Positions 63,675 to 64,000 of a stretch of DNA of 64,000 nucleotides are shown piece by piece. This DNA comes from Viola odorata. Lineage: Eukaryota > Streptophyta > Magnoliopsida > Malpighiales > Violaceae. The notes under the pieces are model-generated. The model did not search any database, was not told the DNA's origin, and saw only the letters and a list, made by a program, of their open reading frames with translations. A program made the position numbers and the translations under genes. The DNA lies in contig OY829545.1 of NCBI GenBank assembly GCA_963691705.1, forward strand, positions 38,737,475 through 38,801,474, given 5' to 3'. How positions within the stretch are numbered: position 1 is the stretch's first letter; each line of letters opens with the position of its first letter.

Positions 63675-64000
63675 TGGTAGCGGAGCTTAAGGCGTTCAAA
63701 GATTGGTAAGTATCTTTATTTTTTTTCAAGTTTTCTTTGCTGGAATCGGTTTCTTCTTCTACTCCATTCTAAGACCGATTTCCTTATGTGCTTGGTTCGT
63801 TACGTGATTGTCAATAGAGTCGAGCTAGGGTTAGCTCTTGTTTGCTTCCATTTTTCTGTCAAAAATATAAAATCAGTCCATCAAAGTGTCATTGTAGAAA
63901 TTGTATTTCAATATATATCTATTGAAGTCCGATATCAATGACAAAGGGTCCGTTGGAAATCTGTGTTTGTTAGGAATCTGAATAAAAAAGAACCAAGTGA
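63675..64000 (+). mobile_element. D2 primer-binding site and leader, runs off the window
   Basis: TGGTAGCGGAGC (63675-63686) followed by sequence homologous to the D1 leader (44793-44930), including GATTTCCTTATG-like and CTTCTTCTACTCC phrases. The gag frame would lie past the window end. Confidence 0.8.

Overview
This window is plant nuclear DNA, most likely from a eudicot, and consists almost entirely of nested, decayed transposable elements. The evidence is Ty3/gypsy LTR retrotransposons of several plant-only lineages (Tat/Retand-like, Athila-like and chromovirus-like), hAT and CACTA (En/Spm) remnants, plant-type splice sites and TATA boxes, and a ribosomal P-protein exon scrap. I cannot name the species. 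No complete conventional host gene is evident; the best host candidates are a small acidic repeat protein with DLN motifs (14387-15007) and a broken coiled-coil gene (31801-32163).

Layout. 1-11839: the 3' part of a Tat-lineage element (Tat-1). It holds an LTR-like insertion with tandem repeats, then five antisense gene units, then the 3' LTR. 11840-15227: hAT transposase fragment, inverted LTR scraps, the pol tail of another gypsy element and the acidic DLN gene. 15228-31199: a complete 16-kb Tat/Retand-like element (Tat-2) with LTRs, a 5-bp target duplication ATGAT, gag, pol, a hairpin-bearing tandem repeat, an array of six structured repeat units, four antisense genes and a 3' LTR. 31205-32560: interrupted host DNA with a coiled-coil pseudogene. 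32565-37700: the 5' half of a gypsy element (element C: LTR, leader, gag, protease). 37849-38385: P-protein exon and hAT 3' end. 38640-43200: CACTA-like remnants with a broken Transposase_24 gene. 43501-49839: a Tat LTR on the minus strand split by a 5.8-kb non-autonomous element (D1) with near-identical LTRs. 50288-54035: pieces of an A-type gypsy family on the minus strand whose LTR is flanked by internal sequence on both sides. 54259-62383: an Athila-like element on the minus strand (TSD AGAGG) lacking reverse transcriptase and integrase, itself hit by a solo D LTR (TSD CTTGC). 62698-64000: the 5' LTR and leader of a second D element.

How the parts work together. In both Tat elements the sense strand carries gag-pol driven by the LTR. 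The DNA between pol and the 3' LTR is occupied by antisense genes, most with a TATA-like box of their own and several with introns conserved between the two divergent copies. Antisense extra ORFs are known in the Tat lineage. The less expected item is the array at 22264-22752: six units share loop sequences but have different, mutually complementary stem arms, the pattern expected of a structured RNA kept by compensatory change.

Almost every reading frame is broken, so the elements are probably immobile. D1 is the youngest by eye, with LTRs that differ at about two dozen of 866 positions.
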